Origin: Pseudomonas sp. WJP1
Lineage (GTDB): Bacteria > Pseudomonadota > Gammaproteobacteria > Pseudomonadales > Pseudomonadaceae
Direction: 5' to 3'
DNA length: 64,000 nucleotides
NCBI RefSeq assembly: GCF_028471945.1
Contig: NZ_CP110128.1
Location: 4,948,501-5,012,500, forward strand
Shown here: positions 1-10,220 of the stretch, in pieces
How the letters are laid out: each line of letters opens with the position of its first letter
Numbering within the stretch: position 1 is the stretch's first letter
Made by a program: the position numbers and the translations under genes
The notes under the pieces: model-generated
Told to the model about the DNA's origin: nothing
What the model saw: the letters and a program-made list of their open reading frames with translations, nothing else
The model's database searches: none

Positions 1-39
1 CGAAGCCTTGCACTTATAAAAAATCCGAGATGCCGTTTT

Positions 40-1272
40 ATGACTGCTTCATCCCCTTCCCTATTCCAACGCCTGAAACGCCTGAGCCTGGTCACACAGA
101 TCGTGATCGGCCTGATTGCCGGTATTGCCCTGGCCTTGTTCGCGCCTGAAACGGCGAAGTCCACGGCGTTCATTGGCAAAGTCTTCGTCAGCGCGCTCAA
201 GGCGGTCGCGCCGATCCTGGTGTTCGTGCTGGTCATGGCGTCGATCGCCAACCACAAGCACGGCCAGGAAACCCATATCCGGCCGATCCTGTTCCTGTAT
301 CTGCTGGGGACTTTCGCCGCCGCCGTGGTCGCGGTGGTTGCCAGCATGATGTTCCCGTCCAGCCTGGTGCTGTCGACCCATGACGTTACGGTCACCGCGC
401 CAGGCGGAATTGGTGAAGTGCTGCAAAGCCTGTTGCTGAGCGTGGTCGACAATCCGGTCAGCGCGCTGATGAACGCCAACTTCATCGGCATCCTGGCATG
501 GGCCATCGGCATGGGCATCGCCATTCGCCATGCCGGCGACACCACCCGTGAAGTGCTGGGCGACCTGTCCAATGGCGTGACGGTGATCGTGCGCCTGGTG
601 ATCTGCTTCGCACCGCTGGGGATCTTCGGCCTGGTGGCCTCGACCCTGGCCACCTCCGGTTTTGGCGCCTTGATTGGCTACGCGCAGCTGTTGGCCGTGT
701 TGCTCGGCTGCATGCTGTTCGTGGCACTGGTGATGAACCCGCTGATCGTGTTCTGGAAACTGCGCCGAAATCCGTATCCGCTGGTGCTGATGTGCCTGCG
801 CGAGAGCGGCATTACCGCCTTCTTCACCCGCAGCTCGGCGGCGAACATTCCGGTCAATCTGGAACTGAGCAAGCGCCTGGGCCTGCACGAAGACACGTAC
901 TCGGTGTCCATCCCGCTGGGCGCCACCATCAACATGGCCGGCGCGGCGATCACCATCACCGTGCTGACCCTGGCGGCCGTGCACACCCTGGGCATCGCGG
1001 TGGACATCCCGACCGCCATCCTGCTGAGTGTCGTTGCGGCGATCTGCGCCTGCGGCGCTTCGGGCGTGGCCGGTGGTTCGTTGCTGCTGATCCCGCTGGC
1101 ATGCAGCCTGTTTGGCATCCCGAGTGAAATAGCGATGCAGGTGGTGGCGGTCGGTTTCATCATCGGCGTGCTGCAGGACTCGGCTGAGACTGCGCTGAAT
1201 TCGTCCACCGATGTGCTGTTCACTGCCGCGGCTTGCCTGGGTGAAGAACAGAAGGCCGCACGGTTGGCCTGA
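40..1272 (+). CDS. sstT: Serine/threonine:sodium symporter SstT
   Basis: A 410-residue inner-membrane protein of the dicarboxylate/amino acid:cation symporter (DAACS) family, close to the length of E. coli SstT. Hydrophobic segments run through the whole protein. The family signature is visible around residues 258-310: [15 protein letters not shown], followed by [15 protein letters not shown], the serine-rich hairpin and transport core. It should import serine and threonine with sodium. It stands alone, and a triple REP and a bidirectional terminator separate it from the next gene, which points toward it. The ATG at 40 is used because the conserved N-terminus [13 protein letters not shown] follows directly; no strong Shine-Dalgarno sequence is visible. 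Confidence 0.93.
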   Translation: MTASSPSLFQRLKRLSLVTQIVIGLIAGIALALFAPETAKSTAFIGKVFVSALKAVAPILVFVLVMASIANHKHGQETHIRPILFLYLLGTFAAAVVAVVASMMFPSSLVLSTHDVTVTAPGGIGEVLQSLLLSVVDNPVSALMNANFIGILAWAIGMGIAIRHAGDTTREVLGDLSNGVTVIVRLVICFAPLGIFGLVASTLATSGFGALIGYAQLLAVLLGCMLFVALVMNPLIVFWKLRRNPYPLVLMCLRESGITAFFTRSSAANIPVNLELSKRLGLHEDTYSVSIPLGATINMAGAAITITVLTLAAVHTLGIAVDIPTAILLSVVAAICACGASGVAGGSLLLIPLACSLFGIPSEIAMQVVAVGFIIGVLQDSAETALNSSTDVLFTAAACLGEEQKAARLA

Positions 1273-1284
1273 CCCGCCCCCGCC

Positions 1285-1425
1285 CTGTAGGAGCCAGGCT
1301 TGCCGGCGAAGGCGTACTTAAGGCCGCCTTCGCCCGTAGGAACCAGGCTTGCCGGCGAACCAGGCACCGCGGTGAAACTGCTACACCGCGTAATCGTTGT
1401 TCGCCGGCAAGCCTGGCTCCTACAG
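1285..1425. repeat. REP cluster, three copies (GTAGGAGCCAGGCTTGCCGGCGAA type)
   Basis: Two direct copies (1285-1310 and a variant with GGAACC at 1334-1359) are followed by an inverted copy at 1400-1425. Copies 1 and 3 can pair over about 26 bases. This is the usual Pseudomonas REP arrangement with one additional unit. Confidence 0.9.
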
Positions 1426-1429
1426 GACA

Positions 1430-1478
1430 CAGAACGCAGAACGCAGAACGCAGAACGCAGAACGCAGAACGCAGAACG
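1430..1478. repeat. Tandem heptanucleotide repeat (CAGAACG)x7
   Basis: Seven perfect head-to-tail copies of CAGAACG follow the REP cluster directly and end in CAGAAAAA. No gene covers them. A simple repeat of this kind is expected to change copy number by slippage. Confidence 0.95.
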
Positions 1479-1487
1479 CAGAAAAAC

Positions 1488-1526
1488 AAAAAACCCGCCA
1501 AGGCGAAAACCTGGGCGGGGTTTTTT
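1488..1526. terminator. Bidirectional terminator between sstT and the DUF1993 gene
   Basis: The stem CCCGCC (1494-1499) pairs with GGCGGG (1514-1519). An A-run lies before it and TTTTTT after it, so it can work for both converging genes. Confidence 0.8.
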
Positions 1527-1539
1527 GTACCTAAACGGT

Positions 1540-2049
1540 TTAGAACGCGCCCATGTAATCGCGCTTGCCCACTTCCACGCCGTTATGACGCAGCAGCGCG
1601 TAGGTGGTGGTGACGTGGAAGAAGAACTGCGGCAGACCGTAGGTCAGCAGGTAAGCCTGGCCGGAGAAACGCTTCTCTTTCGGCGTGCCCGGGCGAGTCA
1701 CGATCTCGATACCTTCCTTGCCATTGATCTGCTCGGGCGTGAACTCGCCGATGTAGGCCAAAACCTTGGCGATCAGCGCTTGCAGGTCGGCGAAGGTGGT
1801 TTCGCTGTCGTCGTACTTCGGCAGTTCGACTTCAGCCAGGCGGGAAGTAACGCCCTTGGCGAAATCAACGGCGATCTGCACCTGGCGCACCAGCGGGAAC
1901 ATGTCCGGGTACAGGCGCGCCTGCAGGAAAGCGTTCGGGTCGATGTTCTTGGCGGTAGCGTGGGCCTCGGCCTTTTTCAGTACATCGCTCAGGGCGTTGA
2001 GCATTTGCTGGAAAACAGGCACGGAAGCGTCGTACAGGGAAATAGTCAT
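1540..2049 (-). CDS. DUF1993 family protein
   Basis: A 169-residue soluble protein beginning MTISLYDASVPVF and ending DYMGAF. The visible landmarks (LNALSDVLKKAEAHA near residue 20, FPLVRQVQIAVDFAKG near 55, HVTTTYALLRHNGVEVGKRDY at the C-terminus) match the DUF1993 family, a DinB-like four-helix bundle. The molecular function is unknown. GAGACTGCC precedes the ATG at 2049. It is transcribed alone. Confidence 0.85.
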   Translation of the reverse strand: MTISLYDASVPVFQQMLNALSDVLKKAEAHATAKNIDPNAFLQARLYPDMFPLVRQVQIAVDFAKGVTSRLAEVELPKYDDSETTFADLQALIAKVLAYIGEFTPEQINGKEGIEIVTRPGTPKEKRFSGQAYLLTYGLPQFFFHVTTTYALLRHNGVEVGKRDYMGAF

Positions 2050-2288
2050 GGCAGTCTCGTGTGATGACAGGAGGAAAACGTCGGCCGATTATAGCCGTGC
2101 GCGACCCTCCCGAGATGGCTCTTTTTCATTTGCCCGCACGCGGTTAAATCGTCAGCCTTGCCTAGTCCAAACGAGCGATGCCGCGGAGAATGAAGCGCTG
2201 CACGCCGGCAAGGCTCGACTAACCTCCATCAACGAGGTCTTATAAGCCGAGAAATTCCAGACCAACCGTTAGCGAGGTTCCAGCCACT

Positions 2289-2936
2289 GTGAGTACTGAG
2301 CAAGAGACGACGTTCGACGAACCACGCCTGAACAGCACGGAAATCCGCATCCTGGGTTCCCTGATCGAAAAACAGGCCACCAGCCCGGAAACCTACCCGC
2401 TGACCCTCAATGCGCTGGTGATTGCCTGCAATCAGAAAACCAGCCGCGAGCCGGTCATGAACCTCACCCAGGGCCAGGTTGGCCAGAGCCTGCGCGCCCT
2501 CGAAGGACGCGGCTTCGCCAGGCTGGTGATGGGCAGCCGTGCCGATCGCTATGAGCACAAGGTCGACAAGGCACTGGAACTGGTGCCAGCGCAGGTGATT
2601 CTGACCGGGCTGATGTTTTTAAGGGGGCCGCAGACGGTCAACGAACTGCTGACCCGCAGCGGGCGCATGCATGATTTCGAGGATGCCGAGCAGGTCGTGC
2701 ATCAACTCGAACGCCTGATTGCCCGTGGCCTGGCGGTACTGATCCCACGCCAGGCCGGACAGCGCGAAGATCGTTATACCCATGCAATGGGTGATCCGTC
2801 GGATATCGAAGCGATCCTCGCTGCACGTCAAAATGCGCCGGAGCGTGGTGCTGGCGGCGCTGTGTCGGTTGAGCGAATCGAGGAGCTCGAAGCACGAATC
2901 GCCGCGCTGGAAGAACGCTTGGCACGCCTCGAATAA
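2289..2936 (+). CDS. YceH family protein (DUF480)
   Basis: A 215-residue protein, the same length as E. coli YceH. The N-terminal two thirds are two winged-helix-like units: [23 protein letters not shown] opens the first and [10 protein letters not shown] lies in the second. The last 30 residues ([18 protein letters not shown]) form a short coiled coil. The cellular role is not established. A GTG start at 2289 is used with GAGG upstream, because the conserved sequence begins soon after. It is monocistronic. Confidence 0.85.
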   Translation: MSTEQETTFDEPRLNSTEIRILGSLIEKQATSPETYPLTLNALVIACNQKTSREPVMNLTQGQVGQSLRALEGRGFARLVMGSRADRYEHKVDKALELVPAQVILTGLMFLRGPQTVNELLTRSGRMHDFEDAEQVVHQLERLIARGLAVLIPRQAGQREDRYTHAMGDPSDIEAILAARQNAPERGAGGAVSVERIEELEARIAALEERLARLE

Positions 2937-2980
2937 AAGGGGCGAGCGAGTTCCGGGCGGCGTTTTCGGCTGCCCGTCAA

Positions 2981-3808
2981 TCAATAGACAAGGCTGGTGC
3001 GGGCAAACTCCACGGCTTTCTGGAACTGCTCATCGGTCGGGCGCACACCGGTATAGAGCACAAATTGCTCCACTGCCTGGATCGCAATCACTTCGAGCCC
3101 GGTGATGACATGTTTGCCCTCGGCACGAGCACGCACGATCAGCGGAGTTTCCGCGGGCACCGCGACGACATCGAAGACGATATCCGCAGCCGCAATGGCT
3201 TGGGCATCGAACGCCAACTGCTCGGCTTGCGGGCCGGTCATGCCGATGGGCGTGACGTTGATGAGCATTTGCGGGCGTTGCTCACCCAGTTCGGGCTGCC
3301 AAGGGTAGCCCAGTGACTTGGCCAATGCCTGGCCCGCGCGCTCGTTACGGGCCACGATCAGGCCATTGTGGTAACCGCCATCGCGCAAGGCGCTGGCCAC
3401 CGCCTTGGCCATGCCACCACTGCCAAGCAAGGCGAACGTGATGTCCTTGGGCACCTGGTGGGTCTGCAGCAACTGGGCAATGGCAATGTAGTCGGTGTTG
3501 AAGGCCTTGAGATGGCCGTCGGTATTGACGATGGTATTGATCGACTGGATGGCCGTGGCAGATGGGTCCAGTTCATCGACCAAGGGAATGCAGGCTTCCT
3601 TGAACGGCATCGATACGCCGCAACCGCGAATACCCAGGGCGCGGATACCGCCGATGGCACCCGACAGGTCCTGGCTGGAAAACGCCTTGTAGTAGAAATT
3701 CAGCCCCAGTTGCTCATACAAATGGTTGTGGAATCGCAGGCCAAAATTCCCGGGGCGCCCGGATAGGGACATGCACAGCTGGGTGTCTCTGTTGGGGTTC
3801 ATCTGCAT
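2981..3808 (-). CDS. Shikimate 5-dehydrogenase-like protein (AroE paralogue)
   Basis: 275 residues. The substrate domain shows SLSGRPGNFG, SMPFKEACIP (the catalytic Lys of the PFK motif) and NTDY (the catalytic Asp). The Rossmann domain shows GSGGMAKAVASAL, and INVTPIGM follows. It probably reduces dehydroshikimate or a related compound with a nicotinamide cofactor. It is not next to other aro or quinate genes, and the biosynthetic AroE is probably elsewhere, so this may be a catabolic or specialised paralogue. The start is placed at 3808 because AAGGAG lies seven bases upstream of that ATG; a longer frame adding seven residues lacks a ribosome site. Confidence 0.83.
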   Translation of the reverse strand: MQMNPNRDTQLCMSLSGRPGNFGLRFHNHLYEQLGLNFYYKAFSSQDLSGAIGGIRALGIRGCGVSMPFKEACIPLVDELDPSATAIQSINTIVNTDGHLKAFNTDYIAIAQLLQTHQVPKDITFALLGSGGMAKAVASALRDGGYHNGLIVARNERAGQALAKSLGYPWQPELGEQRPQMLINVTPIGMTGPQAEQLAFDAQAIAAADIVFDVVAVPAETPLIVRARAEGKHVITGLEVIAIQAVEQFVLYTGVRPTDEQFQKAVEFARTSLVY

Positions 3809-4052
3809 ATGAATCTCCTTGAGCTGCACTTTCGGATGGACGGGATTAGCCAGTCCATCGGGTTCTGATCAATCATATTCGCGTGCCCTGATCGATGCCG
3901 CGCGACCGTAAGGACGGCGATACAGACCTTACACAAAATTTACCCGGCGGCTGTGCTGATTTTCAAAAAAAAGCTGTCTTAGAAGTATCCCCGCGACATT
4001 CCTTGAGTCTATGGCAGGCACAAGCGCCGGGTTGAAGCACCGAGGAATCATC

Positions 4053-4436
4053 ATGATCCGTAAAATCCCCACAGTGGCTTTGCTGATCGGCGCCCTGGCT
4101 GTCGCAGGCCAGGCAGAGGCGCATGGCGGTGGCGGTTGGGAAGGTCCGGCGGTATTTGGCGCAATCGTCGGCTCGGCCATCGTTGGCTCGGCAATCATCA
4201 ACAGCAACCGGCCTGTGTATGTGGCACCGCAACCGGTCTACGCCCAACCGGTTTACGCTCAACCACAACCGGTGTACATGGCACCGCCCCCACCGGTCTA
4301 CTACCAGCCCGCACCGGTGTATGTGGGACAACCGATCTACTATCGCCCGGCACCGGTCTATTACGGTCCACCTCGTGGTTACTATGGCCCGCCTCGCGGC
4401 TATTACGGCCCGCCCCACGGCTACGGCCGCTGGTAA
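4053..4436 (+). CDS. Secreted Tyr/Pro-rich repeat protein
   Basis: 127 residues. A signal peptide (MIRKIPTVALLIGALAVAG, cut near AEAHGG) is followed by a small-residue helical stretch (FGAIVGSAIVGSAII). About 70 residues of low-complexity PVY repeats come next (APQPVYAQPVYAQPQPVY), then three YYGPPRGY-type units. Glycine-zipper plus PVY-repeat proteins occur in other proteobacteria and are thought to sit in the envelope; no catalytic motif is visible. GAGGA precedes the ATG. I cannot assign a function. Confidence 0.75.
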   Translation: MIRKIPTVALLIGALAVAGQAEAHGGGGWEGPAVFGAIVGSAIVGSAIINSNRPVYVAPQPVYAQPVYAQPQPVYMAPPPPVYYQPAPVYVGQPIYYRPAPVYYGPPRGYYGPPRGYYGPPHGYGRW

Positions 4437-4586
4437 TCCCGCGCCCGCCATCCACCGTTCGTCGTCGCTGGTCTGGAAAGATCCTGTCGGTGTCGCTATC
4501 GGGACAGTGTCGACCGTTGAAGTTGGCAAGATTGACTCGCCCTTCCCTTTGCGCCAGCCAAGGTCAATAACAACAAGGACGAGCTC

Positions 4587-4781
4587 ATGCCCACGCAAAA
4601 CCCGCACCGCATCAATGGCCTGTGCACTTGCAGCAAGGTCTACAACGCCCTGACCGAACTCAAGCAGCTCGAGGGCCATCGCAGCGCCAAGTTCCTTTCG
4701 CTGCTGACGCAGAACCTGGTGCGCAAGGGTCTGCTGAACGAGCAGGAAGTGGTCCATATGCTCGACCAGGTGGTCGCCTGA
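4587..4781 (+). CDS. Conserved small protein, 64 residues, function unknown
   Basis: A 64-residue, mostly helical protein starting MPTQNPHRINGLCTCSK. The CTC dicysteine near residue 13 and a C-terminal helix (NEQEVVHMLDQVVA) stand out. AAGGACGAGCTC precedes the ATG. It lies between two other small genes on the same strand. There is no signal peptide or membrane segment. Confidence 0.65.
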   Translation: MPTQNPHRINGLCTCSKVYNALTELKQLEGHRSAKFLSLLTQNLVRKGLLNEQEVVHMLDQVVA

Positions 4782-4893
4782 GCGCCAACCGGCGAGCTGA
4801 CCTCACTGGCATCAATGACCACTATTGAAAACGTTGATTTTCCCTCGACTCACCCGGGCCGTAAGGTGACTCCACAGATTGATGGAGGTCCCT

Positions 4894-5088
4894 ATGATGT
4901 CTCAGATTCAGATCATGTCCGTTATCGGCAGCGCCGTTCCCGCACCGCTCAGAGCACTTGGCTTGCTCGCCTGCTGGTATCTGGTCCAGGACGGCGAACA
5001 AATCAGCGGCCCGCTCACCTCGCTGCCGGACGCCCAGGCGCTGTCCCTGCAAATCGGCACGGGACAGCCAGGCAAGCTCAGTGCCTAA
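4894..5088 (+). CDS. Small protein with a GYF-like motif
   Basis: 64 residues. After a hydrophobic N-terminal third (PLRALGLLA) comes CWYLVQDGEQISGPLTSL, which resembles the core of bacterial GYF_2 domains (W-Y-x-x-x-G-x-x-x-GP), followed by a short helix. GGAGG lies 5-9 bases before ATGATG at 4894-4899, so the start is placed there and not at 4879. Its stop codon overlaps the stop of the converging permease gene by four bases. The function is unknown. Confidence 0.6.
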   Translation: MMSQIQIMSVIGSAVPAPLRALGLLACWYLVQDGEQISGPLTSLPDAQALSLQIGTGQPGKLSA

Positions 5089-6143
5089 GGCAGCTGAACC
5101 CGCGGTTTGGTTTCGAGGAAAATGTCCCAGCTCGACATGAACAGGGCCGCGATCAACGGACCGATGACAAACCCGTTGAGCCCGAACAGCGCCAGGCCAC
5201 CCAGGGTCGAGATCAGGATCATGTAGTCCGGCATCTTCGTGTCCTTGCCCACCAGGATCGGTCGCAGCACGTTATCCACCAGGCCGATCACGAACACCCC
5301 GAACAGCCCCAGCACCACACCTTGCCAGACCGCACCGGTCAGCAGGAAAAACGCCGCCACCGGCGCCCAGACTATCCCTGCCCCGACCGCCGGCAACAAC
5401 GACAGAAGCGCCATCAATACTGCCCAGACCAGTGCGCTGGGAATGTCCAGAAACCAGAAAATCATTCCGCCCAACGCGCCCTGGGTAATTGCCACCAGCA
5501 GGTTGCCCTTCACGGTGGCTCGCACCACGCGATTGAACTTGAGTTGCAAACGGCGTTTCTGGTGCTCCTCCAATGGCACGGCCATGCGCACCTTGCGTGC
5601 GAGTTCAGCGCCGTCGCGCAGGAAGAAAAACAGCAGGTAGAGCATGATGAAAAAGCTGACGATGAACTCGAACGTACCCTGGCCAAGATTGAACACCTGA
5701 TTCGTTACCTCACCGCCTGCCATCGCGCTCTTGACGATTTTCTCCCGCAGCCCGTTCAATTCGCCCACTCCGAACCGATCGAGCAAATGCTGGAAATAGG
5801 GAGGCAGGTGGTGCTTGAACTGCGTCACATACCCGGCAATGTCGAGCTCACCGCTCTCGATACTCTTGTACAGCGCCGTGCCTTCCTGAACCAGGAGGAA
5901 GCTGATGATGGTCACCGGCAGGATCGCAATCACCAGGCAGATGCTTAAAGTACAGAACGAAGTCAGATTGCGCTCCCAGCCGAATTTGAGCTGCAGCCGA
6001 CGCTGCATGGGCGCAAAGACAATACCCAGGATCACCGCCCAGAACACCGCACCGTAGAACGGCAACAGGATCCAGATGAACGCGATGCTCACCAACACCA
6101 GCAAAACCGCCAGCGATTTATCTTTTAGCGTGTCTTCGTTCAT
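5085..6143 (-). CDS. AI-2E/PerM family transporter
   Basis: 352 residues, polytopic. Paired N-terminal hydrophobic segments (SLAVLLVLVSIAFIWILLPF, then AVFWAVILGIVFAP) are followed by an amphipathic middle region. A block of four or five C-terminal segments contains LLSLLPAVGAGIVWAP and FGLNGFVIGPLIAALF, which is the PerM/AI-2E exporter pattern. The substrate is unpredictable from sequence. The start at MNEDTL (6143) has AGGATCGGAC upstream; ten additional upstream residues are unlikely. It converges on the small GYF-like gene. Confidence 0.87.
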   Translation of the reverse strand: MNEDTLKDKSLAVLLVLVSIAFIWILLPFYGAVFWAVILGIVFAPMQRRLQLKFGWERNLTSFCTLSICLVIAILPVTIISFLLVQEGTALYKSIESGELDIAGYVTQFKHHLPPYFQHLLDRFGVGELNGLREKIVKSAMAGGEVTNQVFNLGQGTFEFIVSFFIMLYLLFFFLRDGAELARKVRMAVPLEEHQKRRLQLKFNRVVRATVKGNLLVAITQGALGGMIFWFLDIPSALVWAVLMALLSLLPAVGAGIVWAPVAAFFLLTGAVWQGVVLGLFGVFVIGLVDNVLRPILVGKDTKMPDYMILISTLGGLALFGLNGFVIGPLIAALFMSSWDIFLETKPRVQLP

Positions 6144-6278
6144 GTCCGATCCTGGCCAGTCACCGGGACGCAACGTTGCGCCTTGATGCTTAGGCCATCA
6201 CAGCGGGCGCGAGTGCCGTAGGTTTGTGCAAAAAGCCATATCTACGCTTGCTTGGCCGGCACTGTCAGCAGACCCGAC

Positions 6279-6557
6279 TCAACCGAGGTCACGCCGAACG
6301 CGAACAACGCCCATCTTCAATCCAAACGGCTTGAACACGGCATTCAACGATTTCAGCGTCTGATTGCCTTCGCCGTGCTCGATATGTACCAACGTACGTA
6401 CCGAAATCTTGCACATCTTCGCGAATTGAGTCTGGTGCAAGCCGGTGACTTCGACCCGCAATCGGCGAACCGCCTCGCCAATTTCAAGGGTGCCCTGGGC
6501 CAATGCCTCTTGAATGCTTTCTATGAGCACAGTGCGCTCGGCCACTGTCATGCTCAT
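6279..6557 (-). CDS. XRE family helix-turn-helix regulator
   Basis: 92 residues. A short helical N-terminus (MTVAERTVLIESIQEAL) precedes an XRE/HipB-like HTH. The domain runs from about residue 38 to 72: HQTQFAKMCKISVRTLVHIEHG, then NQTLKSLNAVFKPFGLKMG. GGGAG lies before the chosen ATG at 6557; a longer frame reaches 6623 but has no ribosome site and would run into the palindrome at 6624. No toxin gene lies beside it, so it does not look like half of a toxin-antitoxin pair. It probably regulates itself. Confidence 0.8.
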   Translation of the reverse strand: MSMTVAERTVLIESIQEALAQGTLEIGEAVRRLRVEVTGLHQTQFAKMCKISVRTLVHIEHGEGNQTLKSLNAVFKPFGLKMGVVRVRRDLG

Positions 6558-6623
6558 ATCAACTCCCATGCTTTCAAACGTTGCGGCTGTAGCGTCAGGT
6601 CGTACATCGAATGACACCTGCAT

Positions 6624-6637
6624 CTAAATGCATTTAG
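6624..6637. promoter_or_regulatory. Perfect palindrome CTAAATGCATTTAG upstream of the XRE gene
   Basis: A 14-base perfect palindrome 67-80 bases before the XRE start. Two related ATGCA words follow upstream (AGTGCATTC near 6669 and AAATGCAGA near 6711). The spacing fits an autoregulatory operator. This is an inference from position and symmetry. Confidence 0.5.
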
Positions 6638-6735
6638 AGAGGGAAAGTGAATCGCCAACTGCAATATAGTGCATTCAAAGGTATCAAAGACCCTGATGTA
6701 CCTGCAGTAAAATGCAGATTTATCAAATCCAGTGC

Positions 6736-6760
6736 AAAAAAAAGGGGAGCACATGCCCCC
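6736..6760 (-). terminator. Terminator of the pyc operon
   Basis: Read on the minus strand, a hairpin of GGGG.GCA against TGC.CCCC is followed by eight Ts, about 35 bases after the pycB stop. Confidence 0.75.
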
Positions 6761-6794
6761 CCGAGGTTTAAAGCGTTGTATCGGGGCCGTTAAC

Positions 6795-8603
6795 TCAGCC
6801 TTCGATCTCGATCAGGATCTCGCCCGGATTCACCCGGTCGCCCTTGGCCACGTGAATGGCGGTGACTTTACCGGCGATGGCGGCCTGGACTTCAGTTTCC
6901 ATCTTCATCGCTTCTGTGATCAGTACAGCCTGGCCCGCCTTGACGGTGTCGCCTTCCTTGACCAGCACATCGACGATGTTGCCTGGCATGGTGGTGCTGA
7001 CGTGGCCCGGGGCCGACGCCTGCTTGCGTTTGCTGCTGCCACCGCCGACGAATTCGTTGAGCGGTTCGAACACCACTTCTTCCGGCATGCCGTCGATGGA
7101 CAGGTAGAAGTGACGCTTGCCTTCAGACTTGACGCCCACACCGGTGATGTCGACGCGGTAGGTTTCGCCGTGGACGTCGATGACGAACTCGGTCGGCACG
7201 CCTTCACCGCCGGCCGAGGCGACGCCACCGGCCTCAGGAATCGGCAACAGCACTTCGGGGGTCAAGGTGCCAGCAGCACGTTCCTCGAGGAACTTGCGGC
7301 CGATGTCCGGGAACATGGCGTAGGTCAGCACGTCTTCTTCAGACTTGGCCAGGGCACCGATGTCGGCGCGCAGCTTGGCCATTTCCGGCTTGAGCAGGTC
7401 CGCTGGGCGCACGTCGATCACTTCTTCGCTGCCAATGGCCTGGCGACGCAGTTTCTCGTTCACTGGCGCCGGCGCCTTGCCGTAGCCGCCCTGCAGGTAC
7501 AGCTTCACTTCGTTGGTGATGGTCTTGTAGCGCTCGCCGGCCAATACGTTGAAAAACGCCTGGGTGCCGACGATTTGCGAAGTCGGGGTCACCAGTGGCG
7601 GGAAACCGAGGTCTTCGCGAACCCGCGGAATCTCTGCCAGCACTTCGCCCATGCGGTTCAGGGCGCCCTGCTCTTTCAACTGGTTGGCCAGGTTGGAAAT
7701 CATCCCGCCCGGAACCTGGTTGACTTGAACCCGGGTGTCGACGGCGGTGAATTCACTTTCGAACTGGTGGTACTTCTTGCGCACGGCGTAGAAGTACAGG
7801 CCGATTTCCTGCAGCAACTCCAGGTCCAGGCCGGTATCGAACTCGCTGCCTTTGAGGGCGGCAACCATCGACTCGGTACCCGGGTGGCTGGTGCCCGAGG
7901 CGAAGCTGGAGATCGCGGTGTCGATGTGGTCGGCGCCGTTTTCAATGGCCTTGAGCTGGCACATGGTTGCCAGGCCGGCGGTGTCGTGCGAGTGAATGAA
8001 CACAGGCAGCGATTGCTCGGCTTTCAACGCCCGGACCAGTTCGCCGGTGGCGTACGGGGTCAGCAGGCCGGCCATATCCTTGATCGCAACGGAGTCGCAA
8101 CCCATGGCTTCCATTTGCTTGGCCTGTGCCACGAACGCGTCGATGGTGTGCACCGGGCTGGTGGTGTAGGCGATGGTGCCTTGGGCGTGCTTGCCGGCGG
8201 CTTTCACCGCTTCGATGGCCACGCGCAGGTTACGCACGTCGTTCATGGCGTCGAAGATGCGGAACACGTCGATGCCATTGACCGCTGCCTTGGCGACGAA
8301 GGCCTTGACCACGTCGTCGCTGTAGTGGCGATAGCCCAGCAGGTTCTGGCCGCGCAGGAGCATTTGCAGGCGCGTGTTAGGCAAGGCGGCGCGCAGTTGG
8401 CGCAGACGCTCCCACGGATCTTCCTTGAGGAAACGGACGCAGGCGTCAAACGTTGCGCCACCCCAGCACTCCAGCGACCAGTAGCCGACCTTGTCGAGCT
8501 TGTCGCAGATCGGCAGCATGTCTTCGGTGCGCATGCGGGTCGCGAGCAGCGATTGGTGGGCGTCGCGCAGGATGGTGTCGGTTACGTGAATCTTCTTGCT
8601 CAT
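6795..8603 (-). CDS. pycB: Pyruvate carboxylase subunit B (oxaloacetate decarboxylase alpha-like)
   Basis: 602 residues. An N-terminal carboxyltransferase TIM barrel (TDTILRDAHQSLLATRM from residue 8; FRIFDAMNDVRNL; HSHDTAGLATM, which gives metal ligands) is followed by the PYC/OadA conserved domain. A C-terminal biotinyl domain carries EAMKMETEV, whose Lys is biotinylated. With PycA it carboxylates pyruvate to oxaloacetate to refill the TCA cycle; Pseudomonas has this two-subunit form. It lies 11 bases after pycA in one operon that ends in the terminator at 6736. Database entries often call it OadA, but no membrane beta/gamma subunits are present here, which supports the carboxylase role. 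Confidence 0.93.
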   Translation of the reverse strand: MSKKIHVTDTILRDAHQSLLATRMRTEDMLPICDKLDKVGYWSLECWGGATFDACVRFLKEDPWERLRQLRAALPNTRLQMLLRGQNLLGYRHYSDDVVKAFVAKAAVNGIDVFRIFDAMNDVRNLRVAIEAVKAAGKHAQGTIAYTTSPVHTIDAFVAQAKQMEAMGCDSVAIKDMAGLLTPYATGELVRALKAEQSLPVFIHSHDTAGLATMCQLKAIENGADHIDTAISSFASGTSHPGTESMVAALKGSEFDTGLDLELLQEIGLYFYAVRKKYHQFESEFTAVDTRVQVNQVPGGMISNLANQLKEQGALNRMGEVLAEIPRVREDLGFPPLVTPTSQIVGTQAFFNVLAGERYKTITNEVKLYLQGGYGKAPAPVNEKLRRQAIGSEEVIDVRPADLLKPEMAKLRADIGALAKSEEDVLTYAMFPDIGRKFLEERAAGTLTPEVLLPIPEAGGVASAGGEGVPTEFVIDVHGETYRVDITGVGVKSEGKRHFYLSIDGMPEEVVFEPLNEFVGGGSSKRKQASAPGHVSTTMPGNIVDVLVKEGDTVKAGQAVLITEAMKMETEVQAAIAGKVTAIHVAKGDRVNPGEILIEIEG

Positions 8604-8614
8604 TGTTCTATTCC

Positions 8615-10030
<1,416 letters not shown>

Positions 10031-10167
10031 TTGGAGTTTCCCTTGATCCGGTGGTACCCACGACCTGCTAGACCAGGTCGACGCGTGACCAAATGTTTCA
10101 ATTTGGTCGCAACGCCACACTAGCGCTCACAAGGGATTAACAAAAATGAATAATTATTGGGTCATGC

Positions 10168-10183
10168 ATAAGTAAAGACTTAT
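10168..10183. promoter_or_regulatory. Inverted repeat ATAAGT-N4-ACTTAT between pycA and pycR
   Basis: Perfect six-base arms around AAAG lie in the 190-base divergent spacer, just before a TTGACA hexamer (10186-10191). The position and symmetry suit a LysR-type binding site for the adjacent regulator. This is an inference. Confidence 0.5.
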
Positions 10184-10220
10184 AGTTGACACACCAGCCT
10201 GTGGCCAGAGTGCTCAAATA

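Noticed and set aside
1300..2064. 254-codon plus-strand frame through the REP trio and heptamer repeat
   Set aside because: The first third is translated repeat and the rest is antisense to the DUF1993 gene.
4815..5948. 377-codon plus-strand frame opposite the PerM gene
   Set aside because: It overlaps the small GYF-like gene in another frame and lies antisense to a clear transporter; no family features.
6279..6557. XRE gene as half of a toxin-antitoxin module
   Set aside because: Neither flank has a small toxin-like gene; the nearest genes are a permease and pycB.
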